Notes: generated from the sequence alone by a model not told the origin. Positions 1 through 11,500 are shown, counted from the first letter of the stretch. The stretch: DNA of 64,000 nt from Stictocephala bisonia (GCA_035578905.1 JAQJVL010000199.1:372001-436000), one strand, 5' to 3'. Numbers and translations: made by a program.

Positions 1-613
1 GCCCACCCATACACGTACTGTGGTAATGCACAAAATAAACAGTGGTATTGACCCACCCACCCATACACGTACAGTGGTATTGACCCTCCCGCCCACCCAT
101 ACACGTACAATAGTATTGACCCATCCGCCCACCCATACACGTACAGTGGTATTGCAGTGGTATTATTGCTTCTGGCATATTTACAGCAAAACGACTCATT
201 AGGGGGTTTTCATAATTTTTTCTCTTTATATTGTGCTCTGAGAAGAATCTTTCTTTTTTCTTCTATGAGCACTTTTCATCGACAAACAAAACAAACTCCA
301 TTTAACTTACTTAACCCATACACGTACAGTGGTATTAATTGTATGGGTTATTAATCTATTGGCCCACCCACCCGCCCATACACGTGCAGTGGTATTGACC
401 CACCCGCCCGCCCAAACAGGTATTGTGATATTGACCCACCCGCCCACCCATACACGTACAGTGGTATTGACCCATCCGCCCGCCCAAACAGGTATTGTGA
501 TATTGAATTACGATGGTGGGTATTGACCCACCCGCCCACCCATACACGTACAGTGATATTGACCCACCCGCCCACCCATACACGTACAGTGATATTGACC
601 CACCCGACCGCCG
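1..613 (-). repeat. 36-bp minisatellite, reverse-oriented block
   Basis: Degenerate tandem copies of a 36-bp unit whose readable core on this strand is CACGTACAGTGGTATTGACC followed by CCACCCGCCCACCCATA. Copies fill about 1-170 and 320-610. A non-repetitive AT-rich spacer lies between, at about 172-318. The array starts at the window edge, so its true left end is not seen. Because 36 is a multiple of 3, the array is open in several frames and gives long spurious peptides with a 12-residue period. The same unit occurs in the opposite direction from 620 and again near 40000, 50200 and 60100. Confidence 0.9.
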
Positions 614-619
614 AACACG

Positions 620-1465
620 TCAATACCACTGTACGTGTATGGGTGGGCGGGTGGGTCAATACTATTGTACGTTTATGAGTGGGTGGGTGGGTCATTACCA
701 CTGTACGTGTATGGGTGGGTCAGTAACACGGTACGCGTATGGGTGGGTGGGTGGGTCAGTACCATGGTACGTGTATGGGTGGGCGGGTGGGTTAGTACCA
801 TGGTATGTGTATGGGTGGGAGGGTGGGACAGGAATTAATAAAGACAGGAAAACAACCACGAACACTCTCACGAAAACAACCACGAACACTCTCATGAAAA
901 CAACCACGAATCACGCCGTGGAAGGCCACAGCCACAGTGGTAAGGGTCAGTACCACTGTACGTGTATGGGTGGGCGGGTGGGTCAGTACCACTGTGCTTG
1001 TATGGGTGGGCGGGTGGGTCAGTACCACTGTGCTGTATGTGTAGGCGGGTAATTCAAGTTGAATGGATATGGTCTCTTGCTTATATTTACCTAATACCTT
1101 GCTTATATTTATTTGTAATTTTGTCTATTACAATTCTGTGATAGACAAAATCTTTTAACACCTTTTTTATTGAATACGTAAATACCACTGTGCGTGTATG
1201 GGTGGGCGGGTGGGTCAATACCACTGTGCGTGTATCGTTGGGCGGGTGGGTCAATACCACTGTGCGTGTATGGGTGGGCAGTACCACTGTACGTGTGTGG
1301 GCGGGCGGGTGGGTCAGTACCACTGTACGTGTACGGGTGGATCAGTACCACTGTACGTGTATGGTTGGGCGGGTGGGTCAGCACCACTGTAAGTGTACGG
1401 GTGGGTCAGTACCACTGTACATGTATGGTGGGTGGATCAGTACCACTGTACGTGTAGGGGCGGGT
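620..1465 (+). repeat. 36-bp minisatellite, forward-oriented block
   Basis: Same 36-bp family as the preceding block but read in the opposite direction: TCAGTACCACTGTACGTGTA then TGGGTGGGCGGGTGGG. Copies occupy about 620-835, 943-1050 and 1178-1465, separated by short unique spacers. The switch of direction near 610-620 makes the two blocks a long imperfect inverted repeat. The G-rich half of the unit has repeated runs of three G on this strand. The right edge abuts a SINE 3' end. Confidence 0.9.
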
Positions 1466-1476
1466 GGGAGGGTATT

Positions 1477-1545
1477 GTTTTTATTTTTATTTATTCTTAA
1501 GATGCCGATCGTCAAGATTTGAGCGAATATGGATTTTGAATGAGT
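1477..1545 (-). repeat. truncated 3' end of a tRNA-derived SINE
   Basis: A T-rich tail (TTTTTATTTTTATTTATTC) is followed by GCCGATCGTCAAGATTTGAG and further sequence closely matching 55621-55690, where a fuller copy of the family lies inside a LINE. Only the tail-proximal part is present, directly next to the minisatellite. Confidence 0.6.
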
Positions 1546-1590
1546 ATCAATTTGAATGTAGATCAATGAATGAATCAATGTAAATCAATG

Positions 1591-2240
1591 AAGAAATGAC
1601 AAGGTGCCGGCTCTGTCTTCACATGACATACTAGGCAAGAATCTATTGACACACATTAGCGCACAATTGGATACAACCCACCTCCGTTTATTTATTCTCT
1701 GTGAAACGACAAGGTGCCGGCCCTGTCTTCACATGACATACTAGGCAAGAATCTATTGACACACATTAGCGCACAATTGGATACAACCCACCTCTGTTTA
1801 TTTATTCTCTGTGAAACGACAAGGTGCCGGCCCTGTCTTCACATGACATACTAGGCAAGAATCTATTGACACACATTAGCGCACAACCCATCTCTGTTTA
1901 TTTATTCTCTGTGAAACGACAAGGTGCCGGCCCTGTCTTCACATGACATACTAGGCAAGAATCTATTGACACACATTAGCGCACAATTGGATACAACCCA
2001 CCTCCGTTTATTTATTCTCTGTAAAACGACAAGGTGCCGGCCCTGTCTTCACATGACATACTAGGCAAGAATCTATTGACACACATTAGCGCACAATTGG
2101 ATACAACCCACCTCCGTTTATTTATTCTCTGTGAAACGACAAGGTGCCGGCCCTGTCTTCACATGACATACTAGGCAAGAATCTATTGACACACATTAGC
2201 GCACAACCCATCTCTGTTTATTTATTATCTGTGAAAAAAG
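1591..2240. repeat. 110-bp tandem array, six copies, three-unit super-period
   Basis: Six head-to-tail copies beginning at AAGGTGCCGG at positions 1601, 1711, 1821, 1921, 2031 and 2141. Steps are 110, 110, 100, 110 and 110 bases. Copies 3 and 6 are both 100-base variants lacking the ATTGGATACA segment, and both carry TCTCTG where other copies have CCTCCG or CCTCTG. The array is therefore best read as two copies of a 320-base trimer. Sequence identity between copies is very high, implying recent expansion. No coding content is recognised. Confidence 0.92.
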
Positions 2241-3274
2241 GGACGCTAGTAAATGAATCGCTAACCGCAAAAAGGCAACACGTGATCAAAAATCACAAAT
2301 TCACTTTATCACATATTTTGCTTCCTCTTCTGGAGATACATCGTTTACTGCAAAAAGGAATCACGGCTATTGAAAACTTAATGCTTGGCGCCATTTGAAA
2401 ATTTCCGTTTACTGCATAAAGGGAACACTGACTGGCAGTGTTCCTTTTTTGCAGTAAACACTGTTACTGATACTGTTCATCTGCGATGCTTCTTCTTGTT
2501 TTCTCTATGGTAGCAGCTACAATAATCTGTTTTGTTTGCTCGTTTATTGTTGTTGTTATAGGTTATGTATCTTGTGATATATTGCTCATATTGTGTGTTA
2601 AGTAATTAATGAGATTAGGTGTATATTTTCTTACAAAAAATGAATTCTGACGAAGAATTTGTTGATGAGCCTATAGCCAAACGCAAGAAATGTGTTGTAA
2701 ATGAAGACAAATACAAACGAAATGTCATTAAAAATGCGAAGTTAAGCCGGTCAAAACAATTTTATAATAAAATGAAAGAAGTAAATGAAGGTAGTAAGAA
2801 GTAAAGAGGTATGCTCTTGGTTAAGATGGTACATAAAAAATAAAGTAAGTCCAAATATCAGGAAATTTTACATTTTTAGCGATAATTGTTCTGGACAGAA
2901 CAAGAATAATGCTCTTGTTCGCTATTGCATGGAACTGTGTGAATTAAAACGATTTGACAACATCTATTTGATTTTTCCCATGAGAGGGCATTCTTTTATG
3001 CCCGCTGATCGAGACTTTGGCATAATTCGCCGAAAATTAAGAAAAGAAGAGCGATACTACACTATCCCTGAAGTTATTAACTTAATACAAACCTCTTCTA
3101 AAATTAAAGATAAGTTTGACGTTGTTGAAGTACATTCCAACCAAGTCTTTGATTTTAAGAACTGGTATCCAACATACTATAAAAGGTCTTGTTTGAGCAC
3201 AGATTTGTATGGGAAAAGTTGCCCAAAGGAAAGGAAAATTTCCTTTGGGATTTCAAGGTATCACAAGCTCAGTT

Positions 3275-3950
3275 TTCCTTCTACCAATCCATCGGCTGAT
3301 ATCCAGTTGCACCTCAAAGGAATTTCCACGGGTCAAAACATTCCTCCGTCCGAAAAGTGTCCAGATGCACCGGTGGTCAAAATCTACCCACCTCACTTAT
3401 CCCCGCTGCAAATTCCTTCGACCGCCGGAGCCGGTGCAATTGGAAGGCCCCTTCCTTCCCCACCCCACTACATTTCTTCAAACATAGTTTATAAGTGTTT
3501 AACAATTTCGCAATGTAATATTCTATCAAACACTTGCCGATGTTTCGTGGCACATACTAATGGTAGACCATAGCAGGTTCTAACTAATAAATATGGTAAC
3601 TATGTATTTAATGTTTAATTTTGTGTTTATCCATGGCAACACTAACATCTAACCTAACCTAACCTAACCTAACCTAACCTAACCTAACCTAACCTAACCT
3701 AACCTAACCGACTCATGACTCATGTCATAACAAAGGGTGTGGAATTTGGCACGGTCAGCTTGGGGTTACTGTACTAGGAATCCGGCCTGGTTGGACTTTC
3801 CCGGCTCATGTCATAAACAAGGGCCTCTGGTGCAATTGGAACACCCTCCAAAAGGGGCTCCGGTGCATCTGGACACATCAGTTTGGGGCCGATCCCTGAC
3901 CCCGGTGCAATTGGAAATCTCCCCAATCCATCAACAGTCCTGTGTTGCGA
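3275..3950. repeat. insert with repeated GGTGCAATTGGA motif
   Basis: This segment separates the two homologous parts of the DUF7869-like protein. It is more GC-rich than its surroundings. It contains repeated GGTGCAATTGGAA or GGTGCATCTGGACAC motifs (about 3432, 3828, 3860, 3902), with inverse forms near 3306. ACCAATCCATC near the left edge and CCCAATCCATC near the right edge hint at the borders, but no clean target duplication is seen. It contains the telomere-like tract. Confidence 0.55.
3651..3709. repeat. interstitial (AACCT)n, insect telomere-type repeat
   Basis: Almost twelve perfect head-to-tail copies of AACCT, the complement of the TTAGG unit that caps most insect chromosomes. It is internal and flanked by unique sequence, so it is an interstitial tract and not a chromosome end. 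Confidence 0.95.
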
Positions 3951-4545
3951 GACAATGAATGGTCTCTCCGAGTCTTCATTTAAACTTAGAAATTTTAATG
4001 AACTTAGAACTAACATAAACTTAGAGGAAAATCTTGAGCTACCCAAGATAAAGGCTTACACAGGAAAGGTGCCTATTAATGTATTAAAAATGCAAGACAT
4101 TAATAAGGCAAAAGTGTATGTTCCAGCGGACAAGATGGAGTTTTGGAACCATATTATGACATGGCCTACAGTGCACAACGTAGACCCTGACAGGGATGAC
4201 TAGTATTTGTAAATATAATTTTTATTAAGAATTAACACCTATGTTGTTATTAGTCTATCTCCCATTAAATAAACATCCATTTTCACTTCATTTGTCTCAT
4301 TTTTTATTTTGTAAACCCCATTTACTGCAAAAAGGGAACACATCCACAATCAAAATGTTGTTATAATTAGGCCTAGGTAAGAGGAAAAAACTTTTTTTTA
4401 ATCAGATATATTGGGTAACACCTCTAGATCAAGAAAAAAAATAGATGAACATAAAATTTTAACCATGTCAATTTCAAGCCAGTTTTTTTCATCCCCTGAA
4501 AAATTTACTTTTTGGGATATGTTCCCTTTTTGCGGTTAGCGATTC

Positions 4546-5853
4546 AAATATGAGACAATATATTTATGAAGATATTATTGTATGACAATATAAAAGTAGT
4601 AATAACTTGAAAAGGACATTTTGTTGAAAACTTGTTATATTTTTTGCTAGGTTGCAGCATTGATTTTATAAGCAAACAGATAGATTCATCATCCCATGTT
4701 GAATTTTTTGTCTCAATGTATAAGTTGCTTTTGTGGTCCATTGTGGGGCGCTAGTGTAGTCCCATCTAAATGTAATGCAGTTAAACCAGCTGTAGCTGTA
4801 GCAGACCTCGCTAACTAACCAAATTACTGGCACGAATACTCCTTTTACTCGAGACCTTTAATTGTAAGTAGGGTTAAATATATTATCCCCAGGGGCCTGT
4901 CGTTACAGTCTGGTCATCTGTCAAGGTCTATAGCTAATTTACATGTGGGAAAATGAATTTGATCAAATTTCCTTCAATTTGCGTTCAATCAAGCAAGGAG
5001 GTTTATACCGAAGATATACGAAACTATCAGAATGTTATTCCTCTACTGATCTCTATAGAGCTATTAATGATCACTATTGAAGGAGATAAGGATTGTTAAA
5101 CACAACGGACCACAATCTATTTAGCTCAGGTCGGCAATTTATCCAAAGGTATTAATTCCTGCTGTCGGAATATCCACGTTCACAGTTATCTGTGCTTTTT
5201 TCCTCCCTATTGTACAACACGTCATTCCTTCATATGAAGCGCCGAGTTCATATTCCATCTGAAAGCTTGAGATTAAGAGCGTTTCCATTCTTACACCAAG
5301 TTCAACTCTCTTTTCACCGTTTAGAAAACTGAAGTATATCATACAATTCAATTAATTCAATTTGAGAGATTTTAGGATAATATATTGATTTGAAAGTTAG
5401 TTTAGTTGTAAAGAAATCGGAAAAAATCTTTTTATTGCAACAATATCACAGTAATTACTTTTCTTTTGAATTTATTAAGGACTGATTTAGCATATAACAT
5501 TCGACAACAGCAACACTGAAACAGTGTGATTATAGTAAATATCAGGATTTATAGTTTATTGAGGACAAGACGGCACTGGATCTTTTACGGAAAACTTTTA
5601 CGATTTATTTATGATTGATTAAGTAAATTGTTAAAAGAAAAAAAACTAACAGTGTAGACATTTGTTTTACGTGGCCAAATCTGTTTCGGGTGAGTATATA
5701 ATCGCACAATAAAAAGATATATCTATTTATTTCTCTGTAATACAGTATAATAGCCCTAAATGGAATATAGGTCTATCGATCGTTGGTCCTGGACAAAATT
5801 GATGCTAAACTTGTGTTGGGTTGTTGTAGGCCTACATGTTTTTAATTAACACA

Positions 5854-5891
<38 letters not shown>

Positions 5892-6109
5892 GTATTTAAA
5901 TATATGGTAAATTCATTTCCAAGTACACCGTATACAGTTTGTCTTGTCTCCGGTAAAAAAACGCGTTTTTTTTCATTTGAAACAAATTATTATTGCATAT
6001 TAATTTGTCTGCGTTTGGTCCTATCGTTCATTCAGATTGGTTAGGTGTAAATGAGTCGAGAGTGGGGGGTGGGGGTACCGATCAAATTCATAAGTTGTAA
6101 TAAATTATA
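4546..6109. other. non-coding stretch with dispersed repeat and (TA)n
   Basis: No supported gene. About 4745-4880 resembles 21550-21660 in the opposite orientation (shared AAATGTAATGCAGTT and CCAGCTGTAG), so it is a diverged dispersed repeat. A (TA)n microsatellite lies at about 5850-5887. The rest is AT-rich with no recognisable content. Confidence 0.6.
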
Positions 6110-6119
6110 TTGGATTTTT

Positions 6120-6440
6120 TAAACAGTGTCTTCTGTCGTTGGACTGACTATAGTGACCTTGGCAAACGGGTCAATTCCTTGCCGCTAGGAGCGGTAGTGG
6201 CGCTCAGTCAGCTGTGCGGATTTTACCGCTGCAAGTTCGAGTTCTCACTCTCAGTCGGTCCGGTTGTAAGTTGTTCGTTAGTTCGCGTAGGCCCGACGCA
6301 TGGAACGAGATTTTGGGAGTTTTACCCGGAGCGAGGTGGATTGTGTGTGGCAGAGTTGTCTGTACGTGTTCCACGAGTGAATAGTCAGTCTGTGCGCTGT
6401 GACATTTTAAATTGTGTATTTGTTGTGTAATCATTATCAG
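6120..6440 (+). promoter_or_regulatory. candidate promoter / 5' untranslated exon
   Basis: A GC-richer island in AT-rich DNA. It has several arthropod initiator-like TCAGT sequences (GCTCAGTCAGC at about 6203, CTCTCAGTCGG at about 6250) and downstream CGGTTG/GTCGG elements. A donor-like TTGTAAGTTG follows near 6265. The short open frames here have no recognisable domain. It could be a distal start of the downstream LRRFIP-type gene or of an unrelated transcript. Confidence 0.3.
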
Positions 6441-6859
6441 TTGTGTTACTAACAAGCCGTGTTTGACAGTTCACAGGTTGTAGTTTTAACACATTTTATG
6501 TAGAAGTTGCTTGAGCGTTTAAGAGGCAGTTTGAAAATTGTGGCTTTCGAATGTTGTTTTTGTTACGTTAACCGTTTGTACTGCTCTAAGTGTTTTAACT
6601 TAATTCATAAAAAATCCACAAAAATATTCAGTACTGGCGCGTCGCATAATATTATAATGCGGTATCTAAATGCAAAATACTTCTTTCATGCCATTACTTG
6701 TTCGAGCATTCAGTTGATTGGTATAGGATTAAAACGAAGAACTGTTTGAGTTGATTAGAAACGGCAAAAATTATTGTCGTAATTTGTGTAAACCACTTTA
6801 GCCTCGCTCAGTCGTGAATCCGTAGTCCTTGCGAGAGTAATTGCAGTTTTACTTAGAGA

Positions 6860-7040
6860 ATAGTTAAATCTACTATGTATTAAGCTTCTCAGTTCGATCA
6901 CAATAATAGTCGTAACAAGTTTTGAAAGGGATCAGCTGATAACCACTGGTTGTTCATTTGTCATGGGGATATTAATTAATGACACTTTCTAAGGAATAGT
7001 CGGCCTTAGTTTGTAACAATTACTACATTCTGAAGATGCC
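6860..7040 (+). repeat. tRNA-derived SINE copy, partial
   Basis: Contains CTCAGTTCGATC (B-box like), GGATCAGCTGATAACCAC, TTCATTTGTCATGGGGATAT and GACACTTTCTAAGGAATAGT. These match, in reverse complement, the copies at 26262-26485 and 55618-55905. The tRNA-like head is partly lost and the 3' tail is truncated. Confidence 0.65.
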
Positions 7041-7825
7041 GTAACTGGCAAAAATGCATTCATTAAAAAATTAAAAATTGTGGATTTATTAAATATGTCT
7101 CATTTAAATCTATCTACATTCCACCAAGTACCAAATCAAGAAGGGACATATTGTGTTTAGGAATAGGCCTATTCATTGTGTTACGAGACAAATGTCATAG
7201 CTCGGTAGTTCTCATTACGTTTTACACCCCAGTAAAGGGTTAACAATGGGGCATCAAACGTGTTTTAATAGTCACCACAACTTTATTAGTCATAAATGAA
7301 CTGTGCTTGTGCGCCTTGGCTATATGTAGGCCTACTTCAAGTGTATTGGATGACGACATAATGGCCTTCCGCTGTAGTTGGCCTACACTAAGACGGAGAA
7401 TTATGTCATTCTAAGCGATGCAACTCTCTTAATCGAAAGAATTTTTGTAATAATGACTTAGGCTAAAGAAACTACACCTTTTTCACACTAGTCTTCATAA
7501 CAATTTATGTCGGTGTAATAATATTCTATAAATGTTGACAAGCATATTACCTGTCTTTCCAGACTGACTATTTACAGGTTTTGAGGTATACAAAATAAAC
7601 GTTTGGTATGTAGATGGAAATTCTGTTCTTCCATTGGAAAGTTGCAACTTTTTACACCAACCGTGGTAGGAAAGGAATGTTAATTGAGGGTTGGGAAAGG
7701 TTGAGCAGGCCTAGACCTCTTTGTGGGAGGGGTGTTTCATCACTTGGGAAGTTCTGCCTGCAATACTGCCTGTACTACATAGTAGAATGTAGGATATAAA
7801 TATGTCAGAACCGTAATTATATTAA
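7041..7825. other. no gene seen
   Basis: AT-rich sequence without convincing coding frames, RNA genes or repeat borders. A 61-codon frame near 7614 has no recognisable motif. Confidence 0.5.
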
Positions 7826-8561
7826 GGGGGTAGGTGCACGGAAAATTTTTATTTTTATCGAACAATGTTTTTTTCGCCATTTTATAGCTTAAAATGTCCT
7901 CTTTCTAATGGTATATAACACTAATTATTTATTATTTTCTAAATGTGCTTAAAAATAAGTTTTCTAAAAGTGTCATACTCGATTTTCTATTGAAATCATA
8001 GTGCCACACATTATGTATTCATTTATTACACTAATATCATCTTCATATAGTAATACTAGTGCATGTAGTAATTGTAGTAATAAATTTGAAGAATATTAAG
8101 GGAAGGAACGATCATATGCACCAGGGTTTTATTAATGTAAGTTTTTGTGTTGTTTTTATTAGTAAAACTGTATTTATTTTGGTTTATTGCGATTTTCCGA
8201 AAGTTATGTTTTTTGACACATATGTTCCTTTTTCTCAAAAACTACTAATGGCAACAAGATAAAACTTTTTGTGGTTATATATGCAACTTAATTACATAAG
8301 CAGAATTAAAAAAATAGTCAAAATTAACAAAGAATAAAATTTAAAAAAAATTATAAATGAAAAGAATTTGAAAAAATTTTATAGACTTTTAAAATGTTGT
8401 GAAAAATTTATAATTATTCCAAAGTCAGATTTTACACCCGTAGTTTATGTAACAAAGGCCAATGTATCAGGTAAAAAAAAACAGAAATGAAATATCTTTT
8501 CTACTTTCTGAGAAAAAGGTACATATGTTAACATTACGGAAGATAGGGCGCACCTACCCCC
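7826..8561. mobile_element. non-autonomous TTAA-type DNA element (MITE)
   Basis: Terminal inverted repeats GGGGGTAGGTGCACG at the left and GCGCACCTACCCCC at the right (14 of the terminal bases pair, one mismatch). Each is bounded by TTAA (7822-7825 and 8562-8565). The TTAA target and G-rich termini fit piggyBac or Kolobok. It is 736 bases long, very AT-rich, with no transposase. Confidence 0.85.
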
Positions 8562-11500
8562 TTAACGAAATATTGATAGTTGGATAGTAAATATGTTTGT
8601 ATCCAGCATATTACGTGTGGGTAGGAATACAATACAAGTGAACGTAACGCAACACTGATGTACTGTATTACACTTTAAGTACACTATGAACGTTTACAAA
8701 TATCAGCATAATATTTTGCCCTGATATTGAAGTAGATTTGTGTTGTGTTGTGTTACTTACTGTGATTATTTAGAGTTATAAAAGGCAGCAGGAGAAAAGT
8801 TTTTTCCATTGGCTAAATAAAACTATTTATGTATAGTATATATTTTATTTTGACACCGATCGAAGAACGAATTCTTGTTGCAACCTATGGCCGACTTCGT
8901 CGTATAAAGTGTAGCCTAATTAATCAATAGGCCTGTTGACAGATGAACAGCGAGTTGTTACTTAAACAGCAGATCTAAACGAAATCATCTTGAATGTAAA
9001 GTCTCTTTAATGTTACTAGGAGTAACGAACAAAATATTAGAAGAATAGTAGGAAAGTAAACGGTACTGTAAATAAGAATTGGTGAGAACGACCGCAAACG
9101 AGTAGAGTATGCCTGTAGATAAAGAACGTGGTGGCAATGAAATGTAGATAATGAATGGTAGGGTTGATAGCCATAGAACTCGACGATTATTACCTTATTG
9201 TGGCTACACTTTAATCGAGTAAGTAGCGTGAATAGGACTCGTTACTAGAACCATTAGCCATCGGAGTAATATCTCAGTTCCTTCCTTCAATGCAGTTAAC
9301 AAAATCTTCGAATAGAGGAGAATGAAAATTGTGTAGAGAATTTGTAGGAATGCCGGCCGACAGGACAGGATGAGAACACGAGAGTGGTGGAGATTATTAA
9401 ACACGGAACGTTTGCCATCGTTACAGTGAGGATTAGGAAAGTGTGGAACCTTCACACAGGGTATCCATAACGACTATATCAAAATGGCCGCAAAATATGT
9501 GAACAAACTTCACAACAGCAAACGAAACAAAGAAAGGGAAACCCCTTGGAAAGCGTCCTTTAATAGGGGATGCATATATAGATAGGGAGGTTGATAGAAA
9601 CGATCATGTCTCACTGGTACTTGGTGTATTTATTCCAAACTATAGTCTGGAAGGAAGTGGGATTTATGTACTTAATCCAAATTTTGAAAGATGCTTGCAG
9701 AATCAACATGAATTGAATGAAAATCGCGTTAACATCCTCAAGTTTAATTTATCTTTGACAACATGATGGTACCGTATTCTGTTTGGTTTATTTTTCAAAC
9801 GTATAGCTGAGAAAGGATTGGTGAAGATTATAGAAATGAAAGAATCGATAGTGTTTATCCTTGTACATATGTAGGGTCTCTATTGATTGCAATTGACGTT
9901 AGCGAATTGAGATGGTTACTTTAGATTTGTTATGTTATTATTATGCTGTAAACAAAAAGTGACAGTTGAGGTTTCAGAACTCCAGTTGAGGTGATTGTTG
10001 GAGTTGTACATTTTTCAACTCCAACGATTGTACAACTCATACAGAAAAAAAACACTTGATTGTGCAAGCTTGATCATAATTTCAATGTAAATTTAGATTT
10101 AATTTCTTGTTCATACTTACAAAATCAGGCAGCTGTCTTAAAACGCATTTCACAACAGGGGTTGTGTCAAGACTGACACTAAACTTTGTGCTTGGCTTAT
10201 ACCTCACAAGTGTCCGTGTATATAATGTGTGCAGATTGAACAGATACTGTAGTTGGATCTCACGTAACTGTTTCACAGTGTGGAACAGTTACCAGCCTCA
10301 GTCACGTACAATAACTGTGCCGTTACAGGCCTATTAGGGGCGATACCATAGAGTTCGCCTGGTGTGGTGACGACTGCATTCCACAGAACCCAGACCACTA
10401 CCCCTAGCTCACGTCCGACTCTACAAGTGAGTGTTCCGAGTCGTCTGGTATCGTCAACTGAGCATCATTCGGTGTTGAGACGTAAGGATCTATATGATTG
10501 ATTACCAGAGACAACTGGGACACAACCAATTGTGCTTCAAGTTTAAATTCCCTCTCCACAATTACCATATTCAGGGTCTTCATATTTTCAGTTTTTGTAT
10601 ACATCAAATATTACTTACATAGTACATATCCTGTTCCGGACCAGTTTTCATTCCTGAATATCCACGGACTGTCTCTACGTCTCCCCTCTTCATCTCTTCC
10701 AGCATTCATTCCTCTCTGCTCTACATCTACCTTCATCTCATCTCAGTCCAGTCCTCTTCGGTCTTCCTCTCGGTCTCCGACGTACCTATTTCTCAATCGT
10801 CGTTGGCGTCTTTTCTACTCCCATATTCTCCATACGTCCATACCTATGAAGTCTTGATTTGTCAGTTTTATTTTTAGACTTAAATCCCTTACAAACTCTT
10901 ATTTCTGCCCTCCACAACAATGGCTCTTCGCATTTCTCCCACCCACTCCTACTCGCCTACCATCTTTTTCCGACACTTACTATGACTCGGTTGCGTACTT
11001 GACAATCGGTATACGTAGGCCTATGTTTGTCGGTACATAGTGACTACACTATGTTAGATGTTAATTTATGCGCCAATGACGTCCAAAACCGTCAACTTAT
11101 TGTTCTTTGAGTGTGCTTGTCTTCTCAAGAGGTTCTGTTCTCAATGTAGAATCATTCACGAAAAAGATAAACAAAGGCACACAGTCGGTGGACAAGTAAT
11201 TAGAGATAAGTAGTTAGCAGCACCGTTAGAGTTGTCGGGCCGGTTCTGCATATCCATTGATAACTATTGCTGGACTTGTTTTACATTCTTAATATGCGTA
11301 GGCTTTCGCGACCTGGCTCTTGAATGGAAATATTCAAGGCGAAGAGTCGTCAGCGTTTGTTTGTTGTTTTGATTTTTATCTGGCATGATGAATTGTAATG
11401 TGTGGTCCACGCTTTGGCACTCTGAACTACCCGGATTATTCGTCAGTGTATTGATGTTTTAGATTTAAAAAGTCATATTTAAGTGCAATTTGTATAACAT

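Larger units (their letters stand above)
2640..4203 (+). pseudogene. broken DUF7869-like transposon protein
   Basis: Three pieces of one protein. (1) 2640-2804: a lysine-rich N-terminus with KRKK and a KRNVIKNAKLSR stretch. (2) 2785-about 3275, in another frame: FYIFSDNCSGQNKNNALVRY, then a segment with RGHSFMPADRDFG. This is the pattern I associate with the catalytic-like core of insect DUF7869 proteins. (3) From about 3985 to the stop at 4203: the likely C-terminus, ending WPTVHNVDPDRDD. Between pieces 1 and 2 the frame shifts and a large middle section is absent. Between pieces 2 and 3 lies foreign DNA. The family assignment is from memory of the motif, not a search. The protein is non-functional as it stands. 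Confidence 0.6.
2255..4545 (+). mobile_element. decayed TIR DNA transposon with DUF7869-like protein
   Basis: Terminal inverted repeats GAATCGCTAACCGCAAAAAG at 2255 and its complement ending at 4545 are near-identical over about 25 bases. Both are flanked by AAAT (2251-2254 and 4546-4549), a possible 4-bp target duplication. The motif TTTACTGCAAAAAGGGAAC is repeated in both orientations near the ends (about 2343, 2407, 2436, 4319), including a hairpin with 24-base arms at 2407-2459. The element encodes a broken protein (2640-4203). It carries an unrelated insert (about 3275-3950) and seems unable to move by itself. The superfamily is not recognised. Confidence 0.75.

Noticed and set aside
329..1522. 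Several frames of 65-179 codons on both strands across 1-1522
   Set aside because: They follow the 36-bp minisatellite (12-residue period, both strands open). This is a by-product of a unit divisible by three, not genes.
1591..2240. CRISPR-like regular array
   Set aside because: Units are contiguous near-identical 110-base tandem repeats without variable spacers, in a eukaryotic context.
3646..3712. A true chromosome end
   Set aside because: Only about 60 bases of telomere unit, with transposon sequence continuing on both sides.
6110..6749. Small protein genes (80-106 codons)
   Set aside because: No recognisable domain; the region fits a GC-richer promoter or 5' exon better.
10498..10857. 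119-codon frame
   Set aside because: Falls in a C+T-rich tract; Ser/Leu/Pro bias reflects composition and no domain is visible.
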